This document shows, one piece after another, positions 18,596-26,810 of a stretch of 64,000 nt of DNA. Location: the NCBI RefSeq assembly GCF_030823405.1, contig NZ_JAUSXC010000001.1:3641001-3705000 (forward strand), in the 5' to 3' direction. The notes below the pieces were generated by a model. The model had not been told where the DNA came from, made no database searches, and saw only the letters and a list, made by a program, of their open reading frames with translations. The position numbers were made by a program, and so were the translations under genes. Within the stretch, counting starts at the first letter, position 1. Each line of letters starts with the position of its first letter. Source of the stretch: Chryseobacterium ginsenosidimutans (GTDB lineage: Bacteria; Bacteroidota; Bacteroidia; Flavobacteriales; Weeksellaceae).

Positions 18596-19162
18596 TCATT
18601 CTTTTTTTATGATATTTTCTAATTCTGTAACAACTAAATCTATTGTCTTCTGATGTAGTTGAGGATTACCTTTATCCAGAGCCAAAAGTATATCATAGCA
18701 TTCTATGAGATAACGCTTTGCAAATGACGGATCCTGCTGCGGAATTTCATTTGAATTATCTAAAATATCAGCATATTTTATAGTCTGTGCATCAGCACTT
18801 ATGGTTCGAAGCCTCTCCAACTCCATTTTCTTTCTTTTATACCGGTTAAGTTTTGGAAAATCTTTTTTTATGTAAACATCGGTTAATTCTAGAACCATTT
18901 TGACTGTCAGTTCGCGGTCATTATGACTCATGAATTCTATTAGAAATTGCGAGATATCATATTGCGACAATGGCGTGTCTTCAATGACATCATGCAGTAT
19001 AGCCGCTGCCAATATCGGAAGATCATCCGTATACAGACTGCAGGTTTCCATTACTCTTATTGGGTGAACGATGTATCTTTCGGATGTATATTTTCGGGTT
19101 TGGTTGCCATGTGCCCGATCAGCAAATTCTGTAATTTTATGTATAATTTCTGATCTATCCAT
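18596..19162 (-). CDS. HD-domain small alarmone hydrolase (MESH1/SpoT-hydrolase-like)
   Basis: A 188-aa single-domain protein. It carries the ppGpp-hydrolase signature: H20-type start in ADRAHGNQTRKY, YIVHPIRVM, the HD pair and ED in AAILHDVIEDTP (compare HDVVEDT of SpoT/MESH1), and KYADILDNS for the last metal ligand region. No synthetase, TGS or ACT domain. The likely reaction is removal of pyrophosphate from (p)ppGpp or a related alarmone; this is inferred from motifs only. Leftward, with no promoter match found; the palindrome at 19281-19296 points the other way. Confidence 0.78.
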   Translation of the reverse strand: MDRSEIIHKITEFADRAHGNQTRKYTSERYIVHPIRVMETCSLYTDDLPILAAAILHDVIEDTPLSQYDISQFLIEFMSHNDRELTVKMVLELTDVYIKKDFPKLNRYKRKKMELERLRTISADAQTIKYADILDNSNEIPQQDPSFAKRYLIECYDILLALDKGNPQLHQKTIDLVVTELENIIKKE

Positions 19163-19558
19163 ATTGATTTGTTTAAAATTTCATTAAATCAAAAACAGCA
19201 ACCATCTTGCCAGATTATTATCAACATCTGTAATCATAAAAAGTCTTTTAAATGAAGTAAATATCTCTCTAAATGCCCGTTATGACCTAGATCATATACA
19301 TCTATTTTATGAGATATCTATCTTTGATTTGTACCTTAAATATGAATACACCAAACTAATCCTATCCAATAAACAATTAAAAATATAATGTTATTGCTTC
19401 AGCAATTTACAGATCAATTCTTGCACAAAATAATATTCTGAGCACTAGCGGCAAGCTTTTCCAGATGTAAGATTTCATTCCATTTTATTGAATATTGATA
19501 TGATAAAGTTTATAAATGCAGCAACAGCATAATTTTCAACTTTAAAAAAACATTTCTG
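19163..19558. other. Intergenic region with Crp/Fnr-type promoter and long leader
   Basis: About 395 bp. It contains the Crp/Fnr-type site at 19281-19296 and the -7 box TATCTTTG at 19319-19326. Transcription would start near 19330, leaving a 5' leader of about 230 nt before the gene at 19559. The leader holds only a 5-codon ORF (ATG at 19342) and no clear hairpin. Confidence 0.55.
19281..19326 (+). promoter_or_regulatory. Crp/Fnr-type box and -7 box (site 1)
   Basis: TATGAC-CTAG-ATCATA at 19281-19296, then 22 bp, then TATCTTTG at 19319-19326. Class II spacing. Drives the NAD-dependent epimerase gene at 19559. Confidence 0.75.
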
Positions 19559-20578
19559 ATGATTTTAGTTACAGGAGCAACAGGGCTTTTAGGCAGGGTA
19601 ATTACCTTGGAACTCATAAAAAAAGGAAAGAAAGTGAGAGCCTGTAAAAGATCCGGCAGCGACTTATCCGATGTTAGAAAGTCTTATCATTTTTATACAC
19701 CAAAAGCCGACTTTTTCTTTGATCAAATTGAATGGGTAGATATAGATTTTAATAAACATCAATCCCTTTACGCATCATTAAAAGATGTGGAAGAGGTCTA
19801 TCATTGCGCCGCAAAAGTAAGTTTTGACCCCAAAGATAGCGAAGAGGTGCTTGAAACCGGGATTACAAGTACAAGAAACCTTTTGCGGGCATGTATGTAT
19901 ATGCCTGTAAAAAAATTCCTGTTTGTAAGCTCTGCTGCAGTTCTCAACGTAAATAAAAAAAAAATTGAATTACAGATTAATCAAAATTACAAAGCGTATT
20001 CTTCTTATGTAGTATCAAAATATATTTCGGAAAAAATGATTTGGCAGGCATATAAAGAAGGTCTGAATACCGTTATCATTAATCCTGGAATGATCATCGG
20101 AAGTGGAAACTGGAAAAAAGGAAACAGCCAGATGCTCAATATTTTTGTAACAAGCAGATTCACTTTTTCAGGCGGAACTTCCTGTGTTGATGTACGCGAT
20201 GTAGCCACTGTAGCTATAAATTTAATGGAAAAAAATATTTTTGGAGAGCGATTCTGCATTTCCTCGGAAAATATTCTCTATAAAGATCTCTCCACACGGA
20301 TAAGAAGAATGATGGGTTTAGAAAAACCTATTGTATGCCCTAAAATCTTACTCAAATCTTTAAAACCCTTGCGACTGATTTTGGGAATGATAGATCGTAA
20401 GGCGCGTTTTCTTATTGATGAGAATATAGAATTTGTTTCGGAAAGACAATATTATAACAGCAAAAAAATTAAAAACAGGATACATTGCAGCTTCTATTCT
20501 GCTGCAGAAAGTATTAAGTTCCATTATGGGAATTACCTGGCTTACAAATCCGGTAAAAAATTAAATGAAAATTTATAA
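19559..20578 (+). CDS. NAD-dependent epimerase/dehydratase (extended SDR)
   Basis: A 339-aa Rossmann-fold protein. Nucleotide-binding GATGLLG at residues 6-12, FVSSAAV strand with catalytic Ser, and YVVSK (YxxxK) near residue 150, then NPGMIIGSG. This is the extended short-chain dehydrogenase family close to dihydroflavonol-4-reductase-like proteins. The substrate is not predictable. Preceded by a Crp/Fnr-type promoter with a 230-nt leader (site 1). Confidence 0.85.
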   Translation: MILVTGATGLLGRVITLELIKKGKKVRACKRSGSDLSDVRKSYHFYTPKADFFFDQIEWVDIDFNKHQSLYASLKDVEEVYHCAAKVSFDPKDSEEVLETGITSTRNLLRACMYMPVKKFLFVSSAAVLNVNKKKIELQINQNYKAYSSYVVSKYISEKMIWQAYKEGLNTVIINPGMIIGSGNWKKGNSQMLNIFVTSRFTFSGGTSCVDVRDVATVAINLMEKNIFGERFCISSENILYKDLSTRIRRMMGLEKPIVCPKILLKSLKPLRLILGMIDRKARFLIDENIEFVSERQYYNSKKIKNRIHCSFYSAAESIKFHYGNYLAYKSGKKLNENL

Positions 20579-20620
20579 AAGATACCCATATTTCATTGTA
20601 TGCTGCATTCTTATAGCCAA

Positions 20621-20665
20621 CGTGACTAAAGTCATAATATGTAAAAGCTGATTTCAATATCTTTA
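20621..20665 (+). promoter_or_regulatory. Crp/Fnr-type box and -7 box (site 2)
   Basis: CGTGAC-TAAA-GTCATA at 20621-20636, 21 bp, then TATCTTTA at 20658-20665 (one base off TAnnTTTG). Start of transcription near 20669, 32 nt before the 127-aa gene that leads into the first Crp/Fnr paralogue. Confidence 0.65.
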
Positions 20666-20701
20666 TTTTTAAATCTTTAATCATCACCAAGCCAAATTAG
20701 T

Positions 20702-21085
20702 ATGAAAATCACTGAGCTAAAAATACAGAATCTCGTTAGATATAAAAAGCAGACCTATTCACTTACAGAGGTATTTCAGCATGAAAATGCAGAGTATTAT
20801 GTTAAAATATCAAATTCCAAAAGTTGTGTCTGTATCCCTGCAAAATTAATTAAGCCTGTAAGAATAAATGAATCATGGCTTTTAAAATTTGGCTTTACAA
20901 AAACGTATGATTCTGAGCACATCCTAAGGTTTGAGAGGCGGCAGGAATTTTTAAAATATGATATTGATCTTCATAATACCCATTTTCTGACTGGTCTGAA
21001 GCTTTATGGAAATAACGTAAACTGCGTATGTGTACATCAGTTCCAAAACCTTTTTTGTTTTTTATTCGGAAGGGAACCGATGTGA
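20702..21085 (+). CDS. Small protein resembling Bacteroidota phage/mobilome family
   Basis: A 127-aa protein. Its plan (LKIQNLVRYKKQTYSLTEV..., then PVRINESWLLKFGF, then a C-terminal VHQFQNLFCFLFGREP) matches small proteins common in Bacteroidota prophages and integrative elements, which typically read IGNLV...PI.LTEEWL.KFGF...HQLQNLYFALTGEEL. The function of that family is not known to me. Here it is not beside phage genes: it lies 36 bp upstream of, and probably in one transcript with, a Crp/Fnr regulator, and starts just after a Crp/Fnr-type promoter. It may be a domesticated regulatory partner. Confidence 0.65.
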   Translation: MKITELKIQNLVRYKKQTYSLTEVFQHENAEYYVKISNSKSCVCIPAKLIKPVRINESWLLKFGFTKTYDSEHILRFERRQEFLKYDIDLHNTHFLTGLKLYGNNVNCVCVHQFQNLFCFLFGREPM

Positions 21086-21121
21086 ATTTTATTTGAAAAA
21101 AACTTTTAAAAATATCAAATA

Positions 21122-21718
21122 ATGCTTGTTGATATTGATTTACTACTATCGTATGATGGACTTATTGAGACTTTCAATACGTCCGACATTATTTTTGAAG
21201 AAGGTGAAGTGCCAAAATTTTATTATCAGGTAATTACCGGCTCTGTGAAGCTTAACCATATAACCGAAGACAATAGAGAACTTATTCAAAGTATTTTAAA
21301 AGACGGGCAAAGTGTCTGTGAGCTTCTATCGTTTATTGACAAAACATTTCCGGTAAATGCAATAGCCATTTCGGACTGCACCATCATAAAAGTTCCTAAA
21401 GACAGATTCTTACAGCTTATGGACGACCATCGGCAGGCGGCAAAAGATGTCCAGCGGTTTGTTGCAGAACGGCTGTATCATAAATTTATCATGATGCAGA
21501 ATAATGCATCTAAATATTCTCATGTACGGATAGAGGGTATGCTTAAATATTTCAAAAGTTTCACCAATGATCAGAGCCCGTATTCTTACGAAGTTCCCCT
21601 CACAAGAAAGCAGTTGGCTTCAATAACCGGATTGCGCATAGAAACTGTCATAAGATCAGTAAAAAAAATGGAAAGTGAGAAAATTCTGCAAATTAAAAAC
21701 CGAAAGATTTATTTTTAA
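21122..21718 (+). CDS. Crp/Fnr-family regulator, paralogue 1
   Basis: A 198-aa protein: cyclic-nucleotide-binding-like beta-roll (about 20-115), dimer helix, and winged helix-turn-helix (about 150-198) with recognition helix LRIETVIRSVKKME. It lacks the N-terminal cysteines of the Fe-S protein FNR and the RS pair of cAMP-binding CRP (it has FPVNA there), so the effector is unknown. It differs from the other four in lacking the GA motif near residue 11. Downstream of the phage-like gene and site 2; ends before a bidirectional terminator. Confidence 0.92.
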   Translation: MLVDIDLLLSYDGLIETFNTSDIIFEEGEVPKFYYQVITGSVKLNHITEDNRELIQSILKDGQSVCELLSFIDKTFPVNAIAISDCTIIKVPKDRFLQLMDDHRQAAKDVQRFVAERLYHKFIMMQNNASKYSHVRIEGMLKYFKSFTNDQSPYSYEVPLTRKQLASITGLRIETVIRSVKKMESEKILQIKNRKIYF

Positions 21719-21787
21719 ATGATAATTGATTTCTAAAAACTCCGGGACAAGTATTCTTTTTTGAGTTACAATATAATTCCGGAAAAA

Positions 21788-21813
21788 AAAAGACTGCTTT
21801 CCGGCAGTCTTTT
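21788..21813. terminator. Bidirectional terminator between convergent genes
   Basis: Stem AAAAGACTGC / GCAGTCTTTT with loop TTTCCG. A-run on one side and T-run on the other allow it to end both the rightward Crp/Fnr gene and the leftward DUF892 gene. Confidence 0.8.
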
Positions 21814-21849
21814 CTCAAATAATCTATATGGCATTAAGGCTGCTCATGT

Positions 21850-22440
21850 TTAATCTTCCTGCTCAGCATCAAAATTAATTGATGTTTCGGCGATTTCTGT
21901 AAGATTATAGTCTGTATCTTCTTCTTCCTGTAAAATTTTTTCTAAGAGATCTGCAGCTTTGTCGTGCCCCATTGTGATGGCAAGCTGGGCCAGACCTCCG
22001 TAACTCGCAATTTCGTAATGTTCAACTTTTTGGGCTGCAATTATTAAGGCTGCATCTCTTGTCATGGTACCTTCTTCGGTAGATTTTATAATTTCTTCAC
22101 CTTCTTTGATCAACCCGTCCATTGCTTCGCATTTCTTCTGTTCCGGTGTTTCATCAATTAATTTAAAAACCTTATCCAAACGGCTGATATGCTTTTTGGT
22201 CTGAAGCTGGTGGTCTTCAAAAGCATCTTTCAACTCTTCTGTCGTTGCGGCATCGTGCATCGTTTGCAGTGCATCCACCAATTTGTGTTCAGCATAATAA
22301 ATGTCTTTTAATGCATCTACAAAAAATTTGTGTAAGGGTGCATCTTTCATTTCTTTTTCATTCACGTTTGCATTGTCTACCTGCATCTTTTTTTCAGCAG
22401 ATGACGATGTTGTATTATTTTCTGTTGTTTTAGTTGCCAT
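21850..22440 (-). CDS. DUF892 ferritin-like protein (YciE/YciF-like), copy 1
   Basis: A 196-aa protein. After a polar N-terminus of about 30 residues comes a four-helix ferritin-like domain: LHKFFVDALKDIYYAEHKLVDALQTM, ELKDAFEDHQLQTKKHISRLDKVF, and DAALIIAAQKVEHYEIASYGGLAQLA, with Glu and Glu-x-x-His residues placed as di-iron ligands. E. coli homologues YciE and YciF are stress-induced proteins encoded in the yciGFE operon. It lies directly after a YciG-like gene (22513-23283), separated by a terminator hairpin, and this arrangement is repeated at 34837-36235. Role: stress protection, mechanism unclear. Confidence 0.9.
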   Translation of the reverse strand: MATKTTENNTTSSSAEKKMQVDNANVNEKEMKDAPLHKFFVDALKDIYYAEHKLVDALQTMHDAATTEELKDAFEDHQLQTKKHISRLDKVFKLIDETPEQKKCEAMDGLIKEGEEIIKSTEEGTMTRDAALIIAAQKVEHYEIASYGGLAQLAITMGHDKAADLLEKILQEEEDTDYNLTEIAETSINFDAEQED

Positions 22441-22468
22441 AATATAATGTGTGGTGTTTGGTTAATAA

Positions 22469-22501
22469 AAATCACCTCTTCTCTTTCAAAAGAGGCGATT
22501 T
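22469..22501 (-). terminator. Hairpin/terminator between YciG-like and DUF892 genes, copy 1
   Basis: On the minus strand, AAATC-G-CCTCTT, loop, AAGAGG-T-GATTT then TTTATT. One internal mismatch. It lies 28 nt before the DUF892 start codon, so it probably lowers read-through into that gene. Confidence 0.7.
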
Positions 22502-22512
22502 AACTATAAAAA

Positions 22513-23283
22513 TTATGAATTACGTCTGCCTCCAAATCCGGATCTGCCGGAAGATCTGCCTCCTCCGTGAGAAGCTTCACCTCCCATTCTGGCAATTCTT
22601 GTACGTTCGGATTTACTCATGGATGCGAATCCTCTTTTTGATGTATCGCCACCAGAAGAACCGCCTCTGTTATTGCCTCCTGATCCGGAATTGGAACCAC
22701 GTCCTCTGCCAGAACCGCTGTTTCCGCCAGATCCTGATCCTGAACCTGATCTGCCTGAACCGGAAGATCTTCCGCCTCCGTGAGAAGCCTCACCTCCCAT
22801 TCTGGCAATTCTTGTACGTTCAGCTTTACTCATAGAAGCAAAACCTCTTCTTGAGGTATCTCCTGAAGATCTTCCTCTGCCTTGTCCTGAAGACGATCCG
22901 CGTCCGCCACCTCCGGATGATCCGCCACGGGAGTTTCCTGATCCACCGCGTCCTCCTGAAGTAAATCTTCCCTGGTTGTCACGTTGCTGATTACCGTTTC
23001 CTGAACCTCTTCTGCCACGGTTATCATCATCGCTGTCATAATCTTCATCATCCTCATCGTCGTAATCTTCATCATCATAGCCTTCATCAAGATCTTCGTC
23101 ATCATAGTAATCTTCTTCGAAGTAGTCTTCATAATCAGAGAAATCATCATCATAATCTCCGTCTTCGCTTGCATCACTGTAACCGTGATCGTAACCTAAC
23201 TGATAAGCTTCTTCAAGTATTGACTGATCGTTATCTGATGAATTTCTCCCTGAGTTTCTATTGTTTGAATTTCTAGTGTTCAT
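22513..23283 (-). CDS. YciG-like stress protein with acidic N-terminus and two KGG repeats, copy 1
   Basis: A 256-aa protein of low complexity. Residues about 20-90 are extremely acidic (runs of D, E and Y such as DYDDDFSDYEDYFEEDYYDDED), the middle is Gly/Ser/Arg-rich, and two copies of the stress-induced KGG motif (KRGFASMSKSERTRIARMGG followed by EASHGGG) occur near 160-185 and at the C-terminus. E. coli YciG and fungal Con-10 have the same motif. The ATG at 23283 is preferred to one further upstream because the paralogue at 35492 starts the same way (RNSNNRNSG). First gene of a cassette with DUF892. A 16-bp element shared with the paralogue lies 41 bp upstream. Confidence 0.85.
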   Translation of the reverse strand: MNTRNSNNRNSGRNSSDNDQSILEEAYQLGYDHGYSDASEDGDYDDDFSDYEDYFEEDYYDDEDLDEGYDDEDYDDEDDEDYDSDDDNRGRRGSGNGNQQRDNQGRFTSGGRGGSGNSRGGSSGGGGRGSSSGQGRGRSSGDTSRRGFASMSKAERTRIARMGGEASHGGGRSSGSGRSGSGSGSGGNSGSGRGRGSNSGSGGNNRGGSSGGDTSKRGFASMSKSERTRIARMGGEASHGGGRSSGRSGFGGRRNS

Positions 23284-23323
23284 AACTTGTCTTTTGAAAT
23301 TAATATTAAGTGATGTAAACATA

Positions 23324-23339
23324 ATCCGTGACTAGTATT
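23324..23339 (-). promoter_or_regulatory. 16-bp element shared by both YciG-like genes, copy 1
   Basis: Plus-strand ATCCGTGACTAGTATT, identical to 36278-36293, and at nearly the same distance from the start codon (41 against 43 bp). The flanking DNA is much less alike, so the element is selected. It could be a promoter for an alternative sigma factor, an operator or a leader element. Confidence 0.5.
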
Positions 23340-23490
23340 GGACTATGATTGGTTTGGTTTTAATTTTTTAAGGCATTACAATACCTTCACACCATAAAAA
23401 CGGCATGTAGAAAGATTAAGTCAAAAGATATATCAATACATTTTAATTATGCACTTACTATTTGACTCTGAAAAAATTTGAAATTGCTAT

Positions 23491-23760
23491 TTAGTGGTAC
23501 TATTAGTATTGGTGTTATTTAGTATTATTACTATTCGTACTAGTCGTACCATTGGTATTATTACGATTTGTACCACTTGTATTAGTACCATTTGTACCAT
23601 TAGTATTATTACCAGATGTACCAGTCGTACCAGTCGTACCATTAGTATTATTAGTATTATTACCTGTCGTACCATTACTACCATTAGTATTAGTCCTATT
23701 AGTACCACCAGTAGTGCTGTTAGTACCAGTAGTACCATTAGCGCCGTTAGTATTCATACT
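23491..23760 (-). repeat. Minisatellite-like GGTAC/AATACTAAT repeat tract
   Basis: About 270 bp of irregular, short repeats of GTACC, ATTAGTATTATT and similar units that encode the Asn/Thr/Gly-rich tail of the lipoprotein at 23515-23952. The tract runs about 25 bp past the present stop codon, where another frame still reads Asn/Thr codons. Confidence 0.75.
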
Positions 23761-23952
23761 GTCATTAGTACCAGAACCGCCAGGTGGCAAGGCCGTAGTC
23801 ATTGTATCTGATGGCATCGTCGATGAATTTGTATTCATTGAATCTTGCGTTGAACCCGAATCTGCATCAGATGGAGTTGTTGTTTCTGTTTGCTTTTTAC
23901 AACTGATAACCGTAAGCCCTAAAATAAGAGCTGTTGTGATAATTGATTTCAT
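23515..23952 (-). CDS. Lipoprotein with long Asn/Thr/Gly/Ser-rich tail
   Basis: A 145-aa protein. The ATG at 23952 gives a lipoprotein signal peptide (TTALILGLTVISC, lipobox VISC); an earlier in-frame ATG at 23979 would lie upstream of the predicted transcription start or inside the leader. After Cys the chain is wholly low complexity: Thr/Ser/Asp, then about 100 residues of N, T, G and S. No fold or catalytic motif. Probably a flexible cell-surface or periplasmic stalk, or a target for glycosylation. Regulated by Crp/Fnr-type site 3 directly upstream. Confidence 0.75.
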   Translation of the reverse strand: MKSIITTALILGLTVISCKKQTETTTPSDADSGSTQDSMNTNSSTMPSDTMTTALPPGGSGTNDSMNTNGANGTTGTNSTTGGTNRTNTNGSNGTTGNNTNNTNGTTGTTGTSGNNTNGTNGTNTSGTNRNNTNGTTSTNSNNTK

Positions 23953-23976
23953 ATAATTGATTTTAATTTGGTATTT

Positions 23977-24022
23977 CAAAGCTAAAAAAATGCTCTAAAG
24001 CTATTCTATGATTACGATCATA
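23977..24022 (-). promoter_or_regulatory. Crp/Fnr-type box and -7 box (site 3)
   Basis: Palindrome TATGAT-TACG-ATCATA at 24007-24022 (extended CTATGAT/ATCATAG), 22 bp, then minus-strand TAGCTTTG at 23977-23984. Start of transcription near 23973, 20 nt before the lipoprotein ATG. Confidence 0.8.
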
Positions 24023-24116
24023 GTTTAAAAATTATTTATAACTATTTGATTTGTAATATTTTAAAATAATTTTTAGATAAATAAAATGTAGTTTGATAAT
24101 GTATTTAGATTTTACA

Positions 24117-24914
24117 TTATTTATTTTCTACCGGTTCCTGCATTTCCGCCATACGATATGCAGCCATGCTGTCGGTTGCGAGATTAGACATTGCTACAGT
24201 AAGTTTATTCTTGAGACCCGAGATCACTTTATCCTCACCATTCATAAGAGCTTCATAGCCATCTCTAGCTACCTCTTCAGGATTGGAAAGGTTATCTCTG
24301 TCTTCCAGAAGCTTACTTCGGTTCATATTGGCTTTGTTAAAGAAATCTGTGTCGGTAGGGCCCGGTAAAAGAGCTGTAACCGTAATTCCTGTATCTTTAA
24401 GTTCTTCACGAATAGCTTCCGACCAAGATAGGATGAAGGCTTTGGTTCCATGATAAACGGAATGCCACGGTCCCGGTGCTTTACTGGCAATGGAGGCCAA
24501 ATTCAAAATTTTACCCGACCCTTTTTCCAGACGGTCTTTCAAAAAAAGCTTTGTCAAGATCAATACAGAATTTATATTGAGATTCACAATATCCAGTTCA
24601 CGATAGATATCGGTATCCTGAAATTTCCCATAAGCTCCCTGTCCTGCATCATTCACTAAGATTTCCGGACTTATGCCGCTTAATTTTAATTCTGCATACA
24701 GAGAAAACACGTCATCTTTTTTAAAAAGGTTTTTAGACATTGCGACTATCTTCACGCCGTACTTTTTAAATTCATTTACTCTATTCAGTAATTGCTCCTG
24801 ATTTCGGGATACAATCACAAGGTGATATCCGTTTTCTGCAAATAATTTTGCCAGTTCATAGCCTATCCCATTTGTGGCACCTGTGATGAGCGCATATTGA
24901 TTTTTGATTTCCAT
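24117..24914 (-). CDS. Short-chain dehydrogenase/reductase (classical SDR)
   Basis: A 265-aa protein. Cofactor motif TGATNGIGYELA (TGxxxGIG, residues 11-18), NDAG-type strand (LVNDAGQGAYG; the family norm is NNAG), catalytic Ser in LNLASIASK and YHGTK (YxxxK, about 155-160), then PGPTDTDF. Probably NAD(P)-dependent oxidation or reduction of a small carbonyl or alcohol; the substrate is unknown. The C-terminal part beyond about 245 is polar. Single gene. Confidence 0.9.
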   Translation of the reverse strand: MEIKNQYALITGATNGIGYELAKLFAENGYHLVIVSRNQEQLLNRVNEFKKYGVKIVAMSKNLFKKDDVFSLYAELKLSGISPEILVNDAGQGAYGKFQDTDIYRELDIVNLNINSVLILTKLFLKDRLEKGSGKILNLASIASKAPGPWHSVYHGTKAFILSWSEAIREELKDTGITVTALLPGPTDTDFFNKANMNRSKLLEDRDNLSNPEEVARDGYEALMNGEDKVISGLKNKLTVAMSNLATDSMAAYRMAEMQEPVENK

Positions 24915-25087
24915 AAGGTATATTTTAAATATTTTTATCTGAGATAATAAATCAGTTTAACCATTTTCATAATTTCTTATTGTCAATAAAGAATTTTTAA
25001 TAATCTCCTTCTAAATTGTTTATTACTGATATTTTCCTGTATGTTTCAATAGCAGCTGGAATCGGAAATATGAAATCCAACAGTATA

Positions 25088-25501
25088 TTATATTTCTATA
25101 ATTTTTTTCCTTTGATGCTGATCGGGAAGAAAACACTTTTGGGCAGAAATTTTCTTTCTGTTGCGTGAAACCATGTCGTATATTTTATCACTCAGTGATC
25201 TTGGTAATAAGTATCCTATTTTTAAGAAAGAATAAATTCCTCCGAGAAGATTTGCAATTTCTAAAACTGCCTGCGATTTCATCAGATACTTACCATCGGA
25301 CTTTAGCAGATATAACGTATTAAATTGTTTAGTTTCCAGGCCTCGCTCTGATAAGAACTTCTGACCAAAATCAGACTGTAATGAAGAAAATAAGAATTTG
25401 TCTTTTTTATCACGTTCTAAGATCCATTGTACCCAGAAATTGCAAAATCCGCAATCGCCATCAAAAAACACGATATTTTTATACTTAAATTTCTCTTCCA
25501 T
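25088..25501 (-). CDS. DCC-family (DUF393) thiol-disulfide oxidoreductase-like protein
   Basis: A 137-aa protein. The N-terminal FFDGDCGFCNFWVQWIL contains the DxxCxxC motif that names the DCC family, followed by FSSLQSD and a C-terminal region PRSLSDKIYDMVSRNRKK, all standard for this family. The thioredoxin-like fold with CxxC suggests redox activity; the partner is unknown. Single gene within the stress island. Confidence 0.9.
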   Translation of the reverse strand: MEEKFKYKNIVFFDGDCGFCNFWVQWILERDKKDKFLFSSLQSDFGQKFLSERGLETKQFNTLYLLKSDGKYLMKSQAVLEIANLLGGIYSFLKIGYLLPRSLSDKIYDMVSRNRKKISAQKCFLPDQHQRKKIIEI

Positions 25502-25629
25502 GTCTTTTATGCTTTAAAAAATGATACTTTGATGATTTCTGTAATATTTACTTTTATAATACAGAGATCAATGTCGTTTTTGACGATACAATTTAAAGAA
25601 TGATAGAATAAACAAAAGCGCTGTACTAA

Positions 25630-25809
25630 TTATTTATTGTAAGTTGCAAGTTCAAACTTCTGGTTCTGTACATTCTGAACTGTATCTGATTCTGTTGTCT
25701 GATCTTCGGTGTCATCATCGGGATCACATCTGCAAGAAGTTACGGTCAAGAGACCCAATACTACAAATACTATTTTGAAATTTTTCTTATTCTGAATAGC
25801 TTTTCTCAT
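25630..25809 (-). CDS. Small lipoprotein (59 aa)
   Basis: Translated from the minus strand: basic start, hydrophobic FKIVFVVLGLLTVTSC with lipobox VTSC, then an acidic stretch (DPDDDTEDQTTESD) and a Gln/Asn-rich end. It is too short for many gene finders but well supported: it has a lipoprotein signal, a proper stop, and Crp/Fnr-type site 4 about 120 bp upstream. No function can be assigned. Confidence 0.7.
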   Translation of the reverse strand: MRKAIQNKKNFKIVFVVLGLLTVTSCRCDPDDDTEDQTTESDTVQNVQNQKFELATYNK

Positions 25810-26213
25810 TTTATATCTTCAATTAATATTAATCTAAATCTGTACAATATTTTTGCAGTAAACAAACTTAAAGTTGCTTTACCATATGCGTAAATTCAAA
25901 TATAGTAATGTTGAATTTTTCAATACATGACTCTAATCATAATGAGATTTTTTTACCAGATCAGGAATATTAATAACTATTATTATCACTATTAATCTGC
26001 ATATACCACATAAAATTATATATATTATAAATTAATTTACAATACATATATCTTATTAGTTTTATTTGGAAAATTATCTACCTTGAAATTAACGATAAGC
26101 AGATTATAGTTGATAAAAATTAAAATATTGCAACTACAGGAGTAACCATATTTAATTTTTATGATATTCTACAACATCAGTACTACCTATAGAAAGGCAT
26201 TGAAAGGGCGTGA
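25810..26213. other. Intergenic region with site 4
   Basis: About 400 bp. The leftward promoter of the 59-aa lipoprotein is at 25897-25941. The remainder (25945-26213) is AT-rich with no gene, and no terminator was recognised for the rightward-lying Crp/Fnr gene that ends at 26214. Confidence 0.5.
25897..25941 (-). promoter_or_regulatory. Crp/Fnr-type box and -7 box (site 4)
   Basis: CATGAC-TCTA-ATCATA at 25926-25941, 21 bp, then minus-strand TATATTTG at 25897-25904. Start near 25893. Leads to the 59-aa lipoprotein gene. Confidence 0.75.
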
Positions 26214-26810
26214 TTAATAAAATATTTTACCGTTCTTTATAATCAGAATTTCACTTCTCTCCATTCTCTTTATTGCTCTGATAGCAGTTTCTACAGAAAG
26301 CCCTGTAAGCGAAGCCAGCTGCTGCCTTGTATGTGGAATTTCGAACGAAAATTTATCTTTATTTTCTTTTGAATCTTTCATTTGATTCATAAGCTCCATA
26401 AGACGCTCTTCAGCATTTTCGCTTGTGATCTTTCGCATTAACACAATTTTTTCAGAGGTCTTTTCAGACATTGTTTTATACATATCCAGAAAAATCTCAG
26501 GATGCTCCTGCAGCAATTGGAAGAACTGATCTCTCCCGACCTTAAGAATGGTACATTTGGTAAGTGCAACCGCATTTACCGGATATGGTTTCCCAAGAAT
26601 GAGCATCGATTCGCCGAAACATGAATTGTCAGAAAGAATGTTTTGGATAAATTCTTTGCCATCTTCCTTATAACTGTTCAGTTTCACTTCTCCGGTAACT
26701 ATTTGATAATAAAACTGCGGAGTAGCCTCTTCACGAAATATATAATCGCCAGCGTTATAATGCTCTTCAATTGCTTCTACCGAATGCAAAAGTCTTTCTT
26801 GGATAGACAT
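26214..26810 (-). CDS. Crp/Fnr-family regulator, paralogue 2
   Basis: A 198-aa protein with beta-roll effector domain (GEVKLNSYKEDGKEFIQNIL, GESMLILGKPYPVNAVAL) and winged helix with recognition helix LSVETAIRAIKRME, where Ser replaces the Arg found in paralogues 1, 3 and 4. No FNR cysteines, no cAMP-contact RS. Its promoter appears to be site 5, which would give a 267-nt leader containing a 19-codon ORF (26999-27058). It is divergent from paralogue 3. Confidence 0.92.
   Translation of the reverse strand: MSIQERLLHSVEAIEEHYNAGDYIFREEATPQFYYQIVTGEVKLNSYKEDGKEFIQNILSDNSCFGESMLILGKPYPVNAVALTKCTILKVGRDQFFQLLQEHPEIFLDMYKTMSEKTSEKIVLMRKITSENAEERLMELMNQMKDSKENKDKFSFEIPHTRQQLASLTGLSVETAIRAIKRMERSEILIIKNGKIFY

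Noticed and set aside
22830-23177. 115-codon Met/Lys-rich ORF within the YciG-like gene
   Set aside because: Second frame of GAT/GAC/GAA repeats in the acidic region; composition is a by-product of the repeat.
23487-23760. CRISPR array
   Set aside because: Repeats are short, irregular and coding, with no unique spacers of fixed length and no cas genes.
23552-23956. 134-codon plus-strand ORF rich in Val/Leu/Pro
   Set aside because: Antisense of the Asn/Thr/Gly repeats; not like a real membrane protein and no promoter.
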